Positions 17,432 through 25,592 of a DNA stretch of 64,000 nucleotides are shown here, one piece after another. The notes beneath the pieces were generated by a model that was given only the letters and a program-made list of their open reading frames with translations, ran no database searches and was not told the DNA's origin. Numbering within the stretch: the stretch's first letter is position 1; every line of letters starts with the position of its first letter. The stretch comes from Marinomonas profundi (GTDB lineage Bacteria > Pseudomonadota > Gammaproteobacteria > Pseudomonadales > Marinomonadaceae). The position numbers and the translations under genes were made by a program. The DNA lies in contig NZ_CP073013.1 in NCBI RefSeq assembly GCF_020694005.1, positions 186,001-250,000 on the forward strand. Direction: 5' to 3'.

Positions 17432-18653
17432 CAAGGCAAACGCATGAACATTATTTAACCAACCCCATCACTTTAAACAGATACTTATCATCCCAGCCGC
17501 AGGCTTTACGTTTATTTTTTATGCCCAGTTTCAAACTTGTCTCCTGCTTTAATAAATTTAAAGCGATTTGTCGGGTGGTGGCTAGGTTTTCTGCCGCGTA
17601 ACCTTGTCTAGCTCGGCACTGATCTTCCCCAAAAGAGACGTCCAACACCCAATGTAGCTGATTTTCTACTCCCCAATGCTCGCGAGTGGCCTTTAGCACT
17701 TCCTCCGCCGTCATCGGTTTACTGGAAATAAAATAACGAATATGGCTTCGGCCTTTTTCATTAGCCACTCGATCTGATTGTATCGCGGCGACAGTTTTTG
17801 CTTGCCATTCTGCTGCAATAGACAGGGAGGATAAGTCCGTCGTGACCCAGCATCGACGATGCTCCTTGCGACCATGAGTTTCGTTTTCTTGCTCAAAAAA
17901 GTGATCACTTAGCGTATCTTGTGTATGGTTTTCCCAGTAATGGTCGAAGTAGGTTACAAGCTCTTTATGTAACGTTTTCTGATTACTTTTTACGGTAACC
18001 AAATAGTCTGACTCTCTTTCAATGACCTTGGAAACAATGTCTTTCTGACATCCCATGGCATCCATTGTGACCAAGCAACCTTTGATAGCCAGCTGATCTA
18101 GTAACTTAGGAATGGCTTTGATTTCATTGGATTTTTTATCTACTTTGTATTGACCAAGAGAGACGCCAGCCTGTGAAGCCCAAGCGTTCACCATGTGAAT
18201 AGCTTGGTGTTTGTTCGAGCGCGACGCCCGCACCGTCTTTCCATCGATCGCGACGACACCAGATAATGGGGTATCGATCAACATATCTTGAACCCAGCCA
18301 CAAAACATTTCTCGATAACAGGCTGGATCCAACAAAGAAAATAAACGGTTAAAGGTGTCATGTGATGGAATGCCGCCAGGCAATCGAAGAAATTGTTTAA
18401 ACCAGTCCTTTCGAGTATCGGCAAAGAGCTGAATCGATTCCCAATCATCCGCACCACAAAGTATCGCGCAGGTAGTCATGAAAACGACTTCCCCTAAATC
18501 ATGGGTACATTTTGCTTGTTGGCGTGGGTCATTTAGCTGCATCATACGGTCTAATAAGGTCATCGGCTTCAAAAGGGCATGATCATTCATCAAACACGGA
18601 TTGAATGCAAATATTGTGTTAATTGATCAAGAAACGTTCATGCGTTTGCCCTG
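17432..18653 (-). mobile_element. Complete ISAs1-family insertion sequence
   Basis: The 1,222-bp element has 18-bp terminal inverted repeats with one mismatch (CAAGGCAAACGCATGAAC at 17432-17449; the right end at 18636-18653 reads the complement of CAGGGCAAACGCATGAAC). It is flanked by identical 10-bp direct repeats TGGTCAGGAT at 17422-17431 and 18654-18663. Both the length of the duplication and the transposase fit the ISAs1 family. It lies in an intergenic region between acpH and the ABC importer. The intact ends and ORF suggest a recent, possibly active copy. Confidence 0.95.
17451..18593 (-). CDS. ISAs1-family transposase
   Basis: The 380-residue protein fills the element. Catalytic DDE residues are visible in VVAIDGKTVRAS, VTMDAMGCQ and REHWGVENQLHWVLDV. 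The N-terminal LLDRMMQLNDPRQQAKCTHDL matches the H-repeat/ISAs1 transposase N-terminal domain. There are no frameshifts or stops, so the protein should be functional. It is unrelated in origin to the neighbouring genes. Confidence 0.95.
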   Translation of the reverse strand: MMNDHALLKPMTLLDRMMQLNDPRQQAKCTHDLGEVVFMTTCAILCGADDWESIQLFADTRKDWFKQFLRLPGGIPSHDTFNRLFSLLDPACYREMFCGWVQDMLIDTPLSGVVAIDGKTVRASRSNKHQAIHMVNAWASQAGVSLGQYKVDKKSNEIKAIPKLLDQLAIKGCLVTMDAMGCQKDIVSKVIERESDYLVTVKSNQKTLHKELVTYFDHYWENHTQDTLSDHFFEQENETHGRKEHRRCWVTTDLSSLSIAAEWQAKTVAAIQSDRVANEKGRSHIRYFISSKPMTAEEVLKATREHWGVENQLHWVLDVSFGEDQCRARQGYAAENLATTRQIALNLLKQETSLKLGIKNKRKACGWDDKYLFKVMGLVK

Positions 18654-18804
18654 TGGTCAGGATCCCCCAGCGTTCAACCTTTATGCTGTAGACACTCCAG
18701 AATAAAAAATAACACCGACCTAATCTTCCTTTTCATCCCCATAAGAAAGAAGTAGAAGAAAGGACACTCTTTAAAAAAAGAGACCGAAAAAAGAGACCGG
18801 AAAA

Positions 18805-20337
18805 ATGAAAATAATAGTTACGCTAGCCTGTTGCTTAGCTCTCATCTCATTTAATACCGCAATGGCCAACACATTAAGAATCGCCTTTGATGCGGACCCT
18901 GTTTCACTTGATCCACATGAGCAACTATCAGAAGACACGCTACAATTTTCCCACCTTGCTTTTGACCCGCTGTTACGCTGGAAACAAAACGGTCAATTTG
19001 AGCCTCGCCTTGCCACAAAATGGCAACGCCTTGACGACCGAACAATACGCTTCTTTTTACGCCGCAACGTGACCTTTCAAACCGGGCACGCTTTTTCAGC
19101 CAAAGACGTGGTGTACACCATTGAACGTTTAAAAAAATCGCCTGATTTTCGCGCCATGTTCGACATCATAGAGTCGGTCTCTTTGGTTGACGACTTCACC
19201 GTTGACGTACACACCACTTACACCAACCCATTACTGCTTAATATCATGGCGTATGTCTTTCCGATGGATAAGGTGTTTTACCAAAACCACGATCAAATTA
19301 TCAAATATGGCGAATCGTTTGCCTCACGCAACGTATCAGGCACAGGGCCTTTTATCTTGGTGAATCGAGAACTTGGCAGCCGACTAGAGCTAAAGCGCAA
19401 CCCTGACTATTGGGATAAAAACAGTCTGGGCAACGTAGATCGTATTATTTTCACCCCGATTCGCGCCGATTCTACAAGACTCGCCGCACTGCTCTCTGGC
19501 GACGTTGACTTTATTTTTCCCGTCTCGCCGATCGACATTGAGCGCACTAAAAGAGTAGCAGGAATACAACTGGTAACACTGCCCAGCACACGTATTCTAT
19601 TGCTGCATATGAATCAGGCAAGACGCAAAGAGCTACGAGACCGCCGCGTCAGAAAAGCCATTAATTTAGCCATTAACCAACCGTTGATCGTTAAAAAAAT
19701 CTTAAAAGGCTACGCCACCCCAGCCGGCCAATTGAGCCCGGACAGTTTCCTAGGCCACATTAACGACTTAGAACCTGAATACAATCTAGCCAAAGCATTA
19801 GAACTAATGAAGCAAGCGGGTTACGAAAAAGGCTTTCGAATCAGCATGATGGCACCCAACAATCGCTACATGAACGATGAAAAAGTCGCGCAAGCCATCG
19901 CCGCAATGTTAGGAAAAATACACATCAAAGTAGATTTAAAAACCCTGCCAAAAGCCCAATATTTCCAAGAGTTTGACCAACGCAGTGCCGACATTATGAT
20001 GCTTGGCTGGCAATCTGACACCGTAGACTCCAATAACCTATTTGAATTTATTATCGCCTGTAGCGATGCCAAAACGGGCTTAGGCGCTTATAATGCCAGC
20101 GAATATTGTCAACCCAGCATCAATGATGACATTCGCCAGGCCAATCGAGAAATGAACCCAGAAAAGCGCCGTCGATTCCTGCAACAAATAGAACGGACAC
20201 TGCACAAAGACTCGGCCATTGTACCTCTGTACTGGCAAGACCTCATTTGGGCTGCCAAAGATAATGTCAACATACAAGACATAGTCAACGACCAAAACTA
20301 CCCTTATCTAGGAGATTTGTTCATTGAACAAAAGTGA
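18805..20337 (+). CDS. Peptide-type ABC transporter substrate-binding protein (family 5)
   Basis: A 510-residue protein with a Sec signal peptide (residues 1-21, ending AMA before NTLRIAF). The family-5 pattern follows: LDPHEQLSEDT, ATKWQRLDDRTIRFFLR (about 72-88), SAKDVVYTIERLK, GTGPFILVNRE, and VRKAINLAINQPLIVKKILKGYATPA. Such proteins capture di/oligopeptides, nickel complexes or similar ligands in the periplasm. The ligand cannot be told here. It is the first gene of a five-gene importer operon, and the ISAs1 element lies about 150 bases upstream, where it could alter the promoter. Confidence 0.9.
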   Translation: MKIIVTLACCLALISFNTAMANTLRIAFDADPVSLDPHEQLSEDTLQFSHLAFDPLLRWKQNGQFEPRLATKWQRLDDRTIRFFLRRNVTFQTGHAFSAKDVVYTIERLKKSPDFRAMFDIIESVSLVDDFTVDVHTTYTNPLLLNIMAYVFPMDKVFYQNHDQIIKYGESFASRNVSGTGPFILVNRELGSRLELKRNPDYWDKNSLGNVDRIIFTPIRADSTRLAALLSGDVDFIFPVSPIDIERTKRVAGIQLVTLPSTRILLLHMNQARRKELRDRRVRKAINLAINQPLIVKKILKGYATPAGQLSPDSFLGHINDLEPEYNLAKALELMKQAGYEKGFRISMMAPNNRYMNDEKVAQAIAAMLGKIHIKVDLKTLPKAQYFQEFDQRSADIMMLGWQSDTVDSNNLFEFIIACSDAKTGLGAYNASEYCQPSINDDIRQANREMNPEKRRRFLQQIERTLHKDSAIVPLYWQDLIWAAKDNVNIQDIVNDQNYPYLGDLFIEQK

Positions 20338-20409
20338 ATACGCCAGAGGCTTAATCAGTCTTTACCCAAAAAGCGTCATTGCAATGACCTATGAGAACAC
20401 AACCACCTT

Positions 20410-21390
20410 ATGTTGATCTTTTTACTGCGCCGCTTATTACAAGCCTGTTTTGTGATGATCATCATCAGCATTATCAGCTTTGCCATACAAGACAGGCTAG
20501 GCGATCCCGTACGACAAATGGTCGGTATGACCGCCTCGCCAGACGAGCGCGCACAATTACGCGACGAGTTAGGTTTAAACGAAGGTTTTATCAGCCAGTA
20601 TTGGCGCTTTGCCAAAGGCGCTCTGCATGGCGACCTAGGCACCTCGTATTACTATAAAGAGTCGGCGCTCACTGTCATTCTAAGCAAACTGCCCGCCACC
20701 TTAGAGCTGGCTTTCTGTGCCATTTTAATCGTTACACTGGTCGCCACGCCATGCGGCGTGCTCGCCGCCATTAAACCCAAGCATTTACTTTCGCGCTTCT
20801 TGATGGTGTTGAGCTCCATTGGCTTATCTGTGCCGATTTTTATTATTGCGATTTTTATGGTGTATTTTTTCGCCATCGAATGGAACATAGCGCCCAGTTT
20901 TGGTCGCGGCCAAACAACGCACGTGTTTGGTATTTGGGAAAGCGGACTGTTCACCAAAGACGGCTTGCACCACTTACTTCTGCCCAGTCTTTCTCTCGCC
21001 CTTGCCTTAATGCCGATTTTCATTCGCCTAATTCGAGCCGAAATGATGGAAGTATTGCAATCAGAATACATCCGATTTGCTTGGTCAAAAGGGCTGTCAG
21101 CACGCCGCATATACTTTATACACGCACTCAAAAACACCATGTTGCCCGTTATTACTGTCGGCGGCATTCAGGCTGGCACCTTGGTGGCTTACACCATTTT
21201 AACCGAGACTATTTTTCAATGGCCGGGAATGGGGTTCCTCTTTATGGACGCAGTGAGCCGAGTCGACACGCCACTGATTTCGGCCTATTTAATGGTGGTT
21301 GGCGGCATGTTTGTTATCACCAACACGCTGGTTGATTTGATCTACGGTTTTGTTAATCCTACGGTACGTTTTGCGAGTCACGGTTTATGA
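20410..21390 (+). CDS. ABC transporter permease, DppB/OppB type
   Basis: A 326-residue inner-membrane protein starting MLIFLLRRLLQACFVMIIIS, with the DppB-type N-terminal segment PDERAQLRDELGL and about six membrane helices. The EAA loop that contacts the ATPase reads RLIRAEMMEVLQSEYIRFA with AWSKGLS following. No clear ribosome site is seen before ATG 20410, and the preceding 72 bases hold no gene. Its end overlaps the next permease by four bases (ATGA). Confidence 0.92.
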   Translation: MLIFLLRRLLQACFVMIIISIISFAIQDRLGDPVRQMVGMTASPDERAQLRDELGLNEGFISQYWRFAKGALHGDLGTSYYYKESALTVILSKLPATLELAFCAILIVTLVATPCGVLAAIKPKHLLSRFLMVLSSIGLSVPIFIIAIFMVYFFAIEWNIAPSFGRGQTTHVFGIWESGLFTKDGLHHLLLPSLSLALALMPIFIRLIRAEMMEVLQSEYIRFAWSKGLSARRIYFIHALKNTMLPVITVGGIQAGTLVAYTILTETIFQWPGMGFLFMDAVSRVDTPLISAYLMVVGGMFVITNTLVDLIYGFVNPTVRFASHGL

Positions 21391-22325
21391 AGTACGCCAA
21401 AAGAGAGCTAATCTACCCAGCCTCAGGCAGCCGTTGGCAGCATATTTGGTCAGGATTCTTAGGCGATAAATTGGCGGTATTAGCCTTACTCATTTTTGCC
21501 TTTTACTGTTTAGTGGCCCTACTCGCGCCTTTAGTGGCACCTTTTGACATCGCTGACCCTGCCTTTATGAATCTGGTCAATGCCGAAATTGCGCCACGTT
21601 GGATCAGTGGCGACGAGCGTTTTTTACTCGGCACCGATGCCCAAGGGCGCGATTTACTCTCGGTTATTTTACACGGCACCCGACTATCACTGACCATCGG
21701 TATATGCGCCGTGATAATACAAGCCACGTTGGGTATTTGCATTGGCTTGATTGCGGGCTATTTGGGCGGCCGCATTGATAATTTTTTAATGCGCTGCGCC
21801 GACATCCAGCTGTCTTTTTCTAACATGATGGTCGCCATTGTTTTTCTTGCCATTTTTCAGTCTTTATTTGGCATGGCTATGTACCAGCAGCTGGCGATGG
21901 TTATTCTCATTTTAGTGATTGGCCTGACAGAATGGCCGCTGTTTGCACGAACCGTTCGCGCCTCGGTGCTGGCGGAAAAGCAACAAGAATACGTAGATGC
22001 CGCTCGGGTCATGGGCATAAGTTCAAAACGCATCATGTTTCGTCATATTCTCCCCAACACATTATCCCCTGTGTTGGTTATCTTCACGGTACAAATTGCC
22101 AATGCGATTGTCGCAGAAGCGGCGCTGTCGTTTTTGGGCTTAGGCATGCCCGCGACGGAGCCGTCGCTTGGGGCCTTAATCTCAGAAGGTTTCGCCTACA
22201 TGTTTGCTGGCTCATGGTGGATTTGCGTCATTCCAAGCCTCACCCTCATCGTATTGATTTTAGCCATGAACCTACTCGGCGATTGGCTACGCGACCACCT
22301 AAACCCTAGGACGTATAAAGATTAA
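21387..22325 (+). CDS. ABC transporter permease, DppC/OppC type
   Basis: A 312-residue partner permease. The DppC-type signature FLLGTDAQGRDLLSVILHG (about 71-89) and the EAA loop ASVLAEKQQEYVDAARVMG are plain, with about six membrane helices. It starts in the ATGA overlap with the DppB-type gene, so the two are translationally coupled. A 194-bp repeat-like insertion separates it from the ATPase genes. Confidence 0.92.
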   Translation: MKYAKRELIYPASGSRWQHIWSGFLGDKLAVLALLIFAFYCLVALLAPLVAPFDIADPAFMNLVNAEIAPRWISGDERFLLGTDAQGRDLLSVILHGTRLSLTIGICAVIIQATLGICIGLIAGYLGGRIDNFLMRCADIQLSFSNMMVAIVFLAIFQSLFGMAMYQQLAMVILILVIGLTEWPLFARTVRASVLAEKQQEYVDAARVMGISSKRIMFRHILPNTLSPVLVIFTVQIANAIVAEAALSFLGLGMPATEPSLGALISEGFAYMFAGSWWICVIPSLTLIVLILAMNLLGDWLRDHLNPRTYKD

Positions 22326-22519
22326 GATGAGGCCTTTTACACGATGTGGCGAGCGAAGCAAAGACGAGGCAAAAATAGACGAGAAAGCGGACACCTACAT
22401 GGATGTAGGTGTTAGAGCGACGCAAGGAGCCAAAGCCGAGTTTATGGGTTATATATGAGCAATTCGAGTCTATTTTTAACAAAGTATTGGCAAGCACAGC
22501 AGTCGTGCAAAGGTCTCAA
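22326..22519. repeat. MITE-like imperfect inverted repeat inside the importer operon
   Basis: The stretch between the DppC and DppD genes folds back on itself. Its left part (GAGGCCTTTTACACGA, AAAAATAGACGAG) pairs roughly with the complement of its right part (GAGACCTTTGCACGA, AAAAATAGACTCG), and the middle has the near-palindrome CACCTACATGGATGTAGGTG at about 22391-22410. It codes for nothing convincing. Such elements are common between genes in marine gammaproteobacteria as far as I remember. Its right edge supplies AAAGG, the ribosome site of the DppD gene. Confidence 0.7.
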
Positions 22520-23518
22520 ATGAATTTACTCAGCGTTAGTCACCTATGCGTCAATTTTCACATAAAAAAGCAAGAACTTGTGGCGCTTATTGATATTAGC
22601 TTCACCTTAAACCGTGGCGAACGCATTGCGATTGTGGGCGAGTCTGGCGCGGGGAAATCGATTCTGGGATTCTCAATTGTCAACTTGATTGGCAAACCTG
22701 GCTATATTAAATCGGGGTCCATTAAGCTGGAGAATAAAGAACTTTCTACGATGAATTTACGCCAGTTACAGGAAGTTCGAGGTAAACGCATCGCCATGAT
22801 CTTTCAAGATCCAATGATGACGCTCAATCCGGTTATTACCATTGGTGATCAGCTGGTTGAAACCATCCGCAGCCACACCAATATTTCATACAAAGACGCG
22901 CGTAGCATTGCGATTGAAAAGCTTCATCACGTACAAATCGCCTCCCCTGAGAAACGCTTTGATCAATACCCTCATGAACTGTCGGGCGGTATGCGCCAAC
23001 GAGTCATCATTGCCTCGGTGCTGTTGCTCAACCCAGACATTATTATTGCGGATGAGCCGACCACAGCGTTAGATGTGACGATTCAGGCTGAAATACTGCA
23101 ATTGCTGCTGGCCATTTGCCGAGACAACGGTGTCGCGCTTATTTTGATCAGCCATGACCTTGGGGTGGTTTCCAAAGTGGCGGAACGCACCTTAGTGATG
23201 TACGCCGGCCATATTGTGGAAGAAGGCCCCACCTTAGAAATCATCAACGATCCTCAACATCCGTACACCCAAGGCTTGTTAAACGCCTTGCCACAAATGA
23301 CCTTGCCGGGGCAACGACTTAATCAAATCCAAGGCAGCATGCCCTCCTTGGCCGAACGACCATCGGGTTGCGCTTTCCACCCGCGTTGCCCTTATGCCAC
23401 CCAAAAATGCCGACAGGAACAACCGCGCTTTATTTACAGCGGTGTGTCCAGTGTGGCCTGTTTTCTCGTTGAGGACATGCTCAATGAGTGTGCTGAACAC
23501 GATCAGGAGGCAATGTAA
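22520..23518 (+). CDS. ABC transporter ATP-binding protein, DppD/OppD type
   Basis: I start at ATG 22520 (MNLLSVSHLCVNF), six bases after AAAGG; upstream codons derive from the inserted repeat. The 332-residue protein has Walker A GESGAGKS, signature LSGGMRQR, Walker B IIADEPTTALD, and a C-terminal oligopeptide-type extension with cysteines in GCAFHPRCPYATQKC, usual for DppD/OppD. It hydrolyses ATP to drive the permease pair. Its stop overlaps the next start by one base. Confidence 0.93.
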   Translation: MNLLSVSHLCVNFHIKKQELVALIDISFTLNRGERIAIVGESGAGKSILGFSIVNLIGKPGYIKSGSIKLENKELSTMNLRQLQEVRGKRIAMIFQDPMMTLNPVITIGDQLVETIRSHTNISYKDARSIAIEKLHHVQIASPEKRFDQYPHELSGGMRQRVIIASVLLLNPDIIIADEPTTALDVTIQAEILQLLLAICRDNGVALILISHDLGVVSKVAERTLVMYAGHIVEEGPTLEIINDPQHPYTQGLLNALPQMTLPGQRLNQIQGSMPSLAERPSGCAFHPRCPYATQKCRQEQPRFIYSGVSSVACFLVEDMLNECAEHDQEAM

Positions 23519-24528
23519 TGGCCACGCCTCTTATTCAAATTAGCGGTTTAGAAAAAACCTTTACCAGCAACGAAAGCTGGCTGGGGCAATGGCGCTTTCA
23601 TCAAGGCAGACTACAGCGCCACAAAGACAGCGTTCATGCTCTTAATGGCATAAATCTAACGATCAACCAAGGTGAAACGCTATGTGTGGTGGGCGAAACC
23701 GGCTGCGGAAAATCCACGCTGGCGCGCGTCATCATGGGATTGTCTAGTCCAAGTGCTGGCGAAATACATTATCTGGACCAACGTATAGATCAATTAAACA
23801 ACCGCCAGCGCATGTTTTTTCGACGTCGTATGCAAATGGTGTTTCAAAACCCTTATGCGTCTTTAAACCCTAGAATGACGGTTTATCAAACTCTCAGCGA
23901 GCCAATTTCATTCCATAATCCACAGCTGTCGCAATCACAAGTAGACGAGCAAATTGACAACCTGCTGGACTCAGTTGGCATTTCAGCGTCGAGCTCAGAC
24001 CGCTACCCTCATGAGTTTTCAGGTGGACAACGCCAACGCATTAGCCTTGCCCGCGCGTTATCCGTCGAGCCCGATTTTATTGTCGCAGACGAACCACTGT
24101 CAGCATTGGATGTGTCCGTTCAGGCCCAAGTACTCAATCTAATGATGGACAAACAAGCGGAACGTAACCTCAGCTACCTGTTTATTACCCATGACCTTGC
24201 GGTAGTCGAACACTTTGCCACCCGCGTTGCCGTCATGTATTTGGGACGCATTTGCGAGCTAGCAGCAACGAAAACCTTATTTCAGTCTCCCAAACACCCT
24301 TATACAAGAGCCTTACTGTCGGCCATTCCGCGTTTAGACAGCAACACAGCGCAGCCAATCCGCTTAATCGGTGAAGTCCCCACGCCGATGGAAAAACCCA
24401 TCGGCTGCGTTTTCCAAGCACGCTGTCCATACGCTAATCCACGCTGTTATGACGTCACGCCCGCCATGACATTACAAAGTGATGGTAGCAGTGTGGCTTG
24501 CCACGCCATTGAGGAGGGACGACTATGA
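23518..24528 (+). CDS. ABC transporter ATP-binding protein, DppF/OppF type
   Basis: A 336-residue second ATPase: Walker A GETGCGKS, signature FSGGQRQR, Walker B VADEPLSALD, and the C-terminal motif GCVFQARCPYANPRC. The insert RMQMVFQNPYASLNPRMTV is typical of DppF/OppF. It shares one base with the stop of the preceding ATPase, so both are made together. Its own stop overlaps a 20-codon reading frame that leads into the LysR gene. Confidence 0.93.
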   Translation: MATPLIQISGLEKTFTSNESWLGQWRFHQGRLQRHKDSVHALNGINLTINQGETLCVVGETGCGKSTLARVIMGLSSPSAGEIHYLDQRIDQLNNRQRMFFRRRMQMVFQNPYASLNPRMTVYQTLSEPISFHNPQLSQSQVDEQIDNLLDSVGISASSSDRYPHEFSGGQRQRISLARALSVEPDFIVADEPLSALDVSVQAQVLNLMMDKQAERNLSYLFITHDLAVVEHFATRVAVMYLGRICELAATKTLFQSPKHPYTRALLSAIPRLDSNTAQPIRLIGEVPTPMEKPIGCVFQARCPYANPRCYDVTPAMTLQSDGSSVACHAIEEGRL

Positions 24529-24587
24529 TGCTTTCGTTATGGTTGACTCTAGCCGCTTCGATTAAGGGAGAGGCACGATGGAAATAA
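24525..24587 (+). CDS. Possible 20-residue coupling ORF between the ATPase and LysR genes
   Basis: ATG 24525 overlaps the DppF stop in an ATGA arrangement and has a strong GAGGAGGG six bases upstream. The frame encodes MMLSLWLTLAASIKGEARWK and stops at 24585-24587, seven bases past the LysR start at 24578. It may be a leader that couples translation of the regulator to the transporter, or a relic. No family is known and no peptide evidence exists. Confidence 0.4.
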   Translation: MMLSLWLTLAASIKGEARWK

Positions 24588-25513
24588 GATGGCTTGAGGA
24601 TTTTATCGCCCTTGCAAAAACACGCCACTTTTCTCGTGCAGCGGACGAGCAAAACGTCACCCAACCAACGTTTAGCCGTCGTATCAAATTGCTCGAAGAA
24701 GAAATGCGCGTCACACTTATTGACCGGAACACACTGCCCTTATCGCTTACGCCAGCGGGCGAAGTGTTTTTACACAGCGCTGAGCTCATTACCAGACAAC
24801 TCAAAGACGCCAAAGAGCGCTGCCAAGAAATCCGTAAACAAGAAGAGTCGCAGATACGCTTTGTGACCACTCAAACCTTATTTTTGAGTTTCTACAAAGA
24901 CGTCATAGAACCATTTTGTCAGAGCATTGATACAGATCTAGACATCAATATGAAATCCAGTTCATGGTTGGGTATCGATTTTGTCAACGCCTTAATGGAC
25001 CAACAATGCGACCTTATGCTGTGTTATTGGCACCCAGCTATTAACTTTATTCGCGCCCTAGACGATGAACAATATGAACACCTTGTGATTGCAGAAGAGA
25101 CCCTCATTCCCTGCAGCGCAACAGACAGCACAGGCGAGCCCAAATTTACGTTACCCGGGGTGAAACGCAAACCGCTGCCTTACATTGGTTATTACGAAAA
25201 CTCGTTTCTACAGCCCGTTATTCATCATCATTTGCAAAGACAAAGAGACATTCCACAGCTGCAAACCCTGTCAGAGAATTATCACTCAGTCAGCATCAAA
25301 GCCATGGTAAAAGAAGGCTATGGCATTGGCTGGATCCCCAAACGCCTCATGCTGGATACCTTGAATTATGGAAAAGTGGCGTTGGCTGGGGAAGATAACT
25401 GGAATATTCCACTGGAAATACGCCTGTACCGGTCTAAATTTAACCAAAACCCGAATCTGACCCAATTTTGGGAAGCACTCAAAAACAAGATAAACAGCAG
25501 CGCCCCGCTTTAA
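24578..25513 (+). CDS. LysR-family regulator, HypT (YjiE)-like
   Basis: A 311-residue regulator whose helix-turn-helix is complete (residues 1-60; WLEDFIALAKTRHFSRAADE then NVTQPTFSRRIKLLEE). The central and C-terminal parts (CDLMLCYWHPA; LPYIGYYENSFLQPVI; VKEGYGIGWIPKRLM; FWEAL) resemble E. coli HypT, a hypochlorite-responsive LysR protein. Only one cysteine-containing segment aligns, so the sensing chemistry is not predicted. GGGAGAGG lies before the start. Position directly behind the importer suggests it controls or is coexpressed with it. Confidence 0.85.
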   Translation: MEIRWLEDFIALAKTRHFSRAADEQNVTQPTFSRRIKLLEEEMRVTLIDRNTLPLSLTPAGEVFLHSAELITRQLKDAKERCQEIRKQEESQIRFVTTQTLFLSFYKDVIEPFCQSIDTDLDINMKSSSWLGIDFVNALMDQQCDLMLCYWHPAINFIRALDDEQYEHLVIAEETLIPCSATDSTGEPKFTLPGVKRKPLPYIGYYENSFLQPVIHHHLQRQRDIPQLQTLSENYHSVSIKAMVKEGYGIGWIPKRLMLDTLNYGKVALAGEDNWNIPLEIRLYRSKFNQNPNLTQFWEALKNKINSSAPL

Positions 25514-25529
25514 ATGGGCGCGCTGTTTT

Positions 25530-25592
25530 AATAAAAGATCACGCCGTTCTAATAAAAGATCACGCCGTTCTAATAAAAGATCGCGCCGTTCT
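25530..25592. repeat. 21-bp tandem repeat, three copies
   Basis: Units start at 25530, 25551 and 25572, of the form AATAAAAGATCACGCCGTTCT; the third has one change. The block fills the space between the converging LysR and GGDEF/EAL genes and touches the latter's stop codon. Just before it, an imperfect stem CAGCGCCCC / GGGCGCGCTG with TTTT may terminate the LysR gene. Confidence 0.9.
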
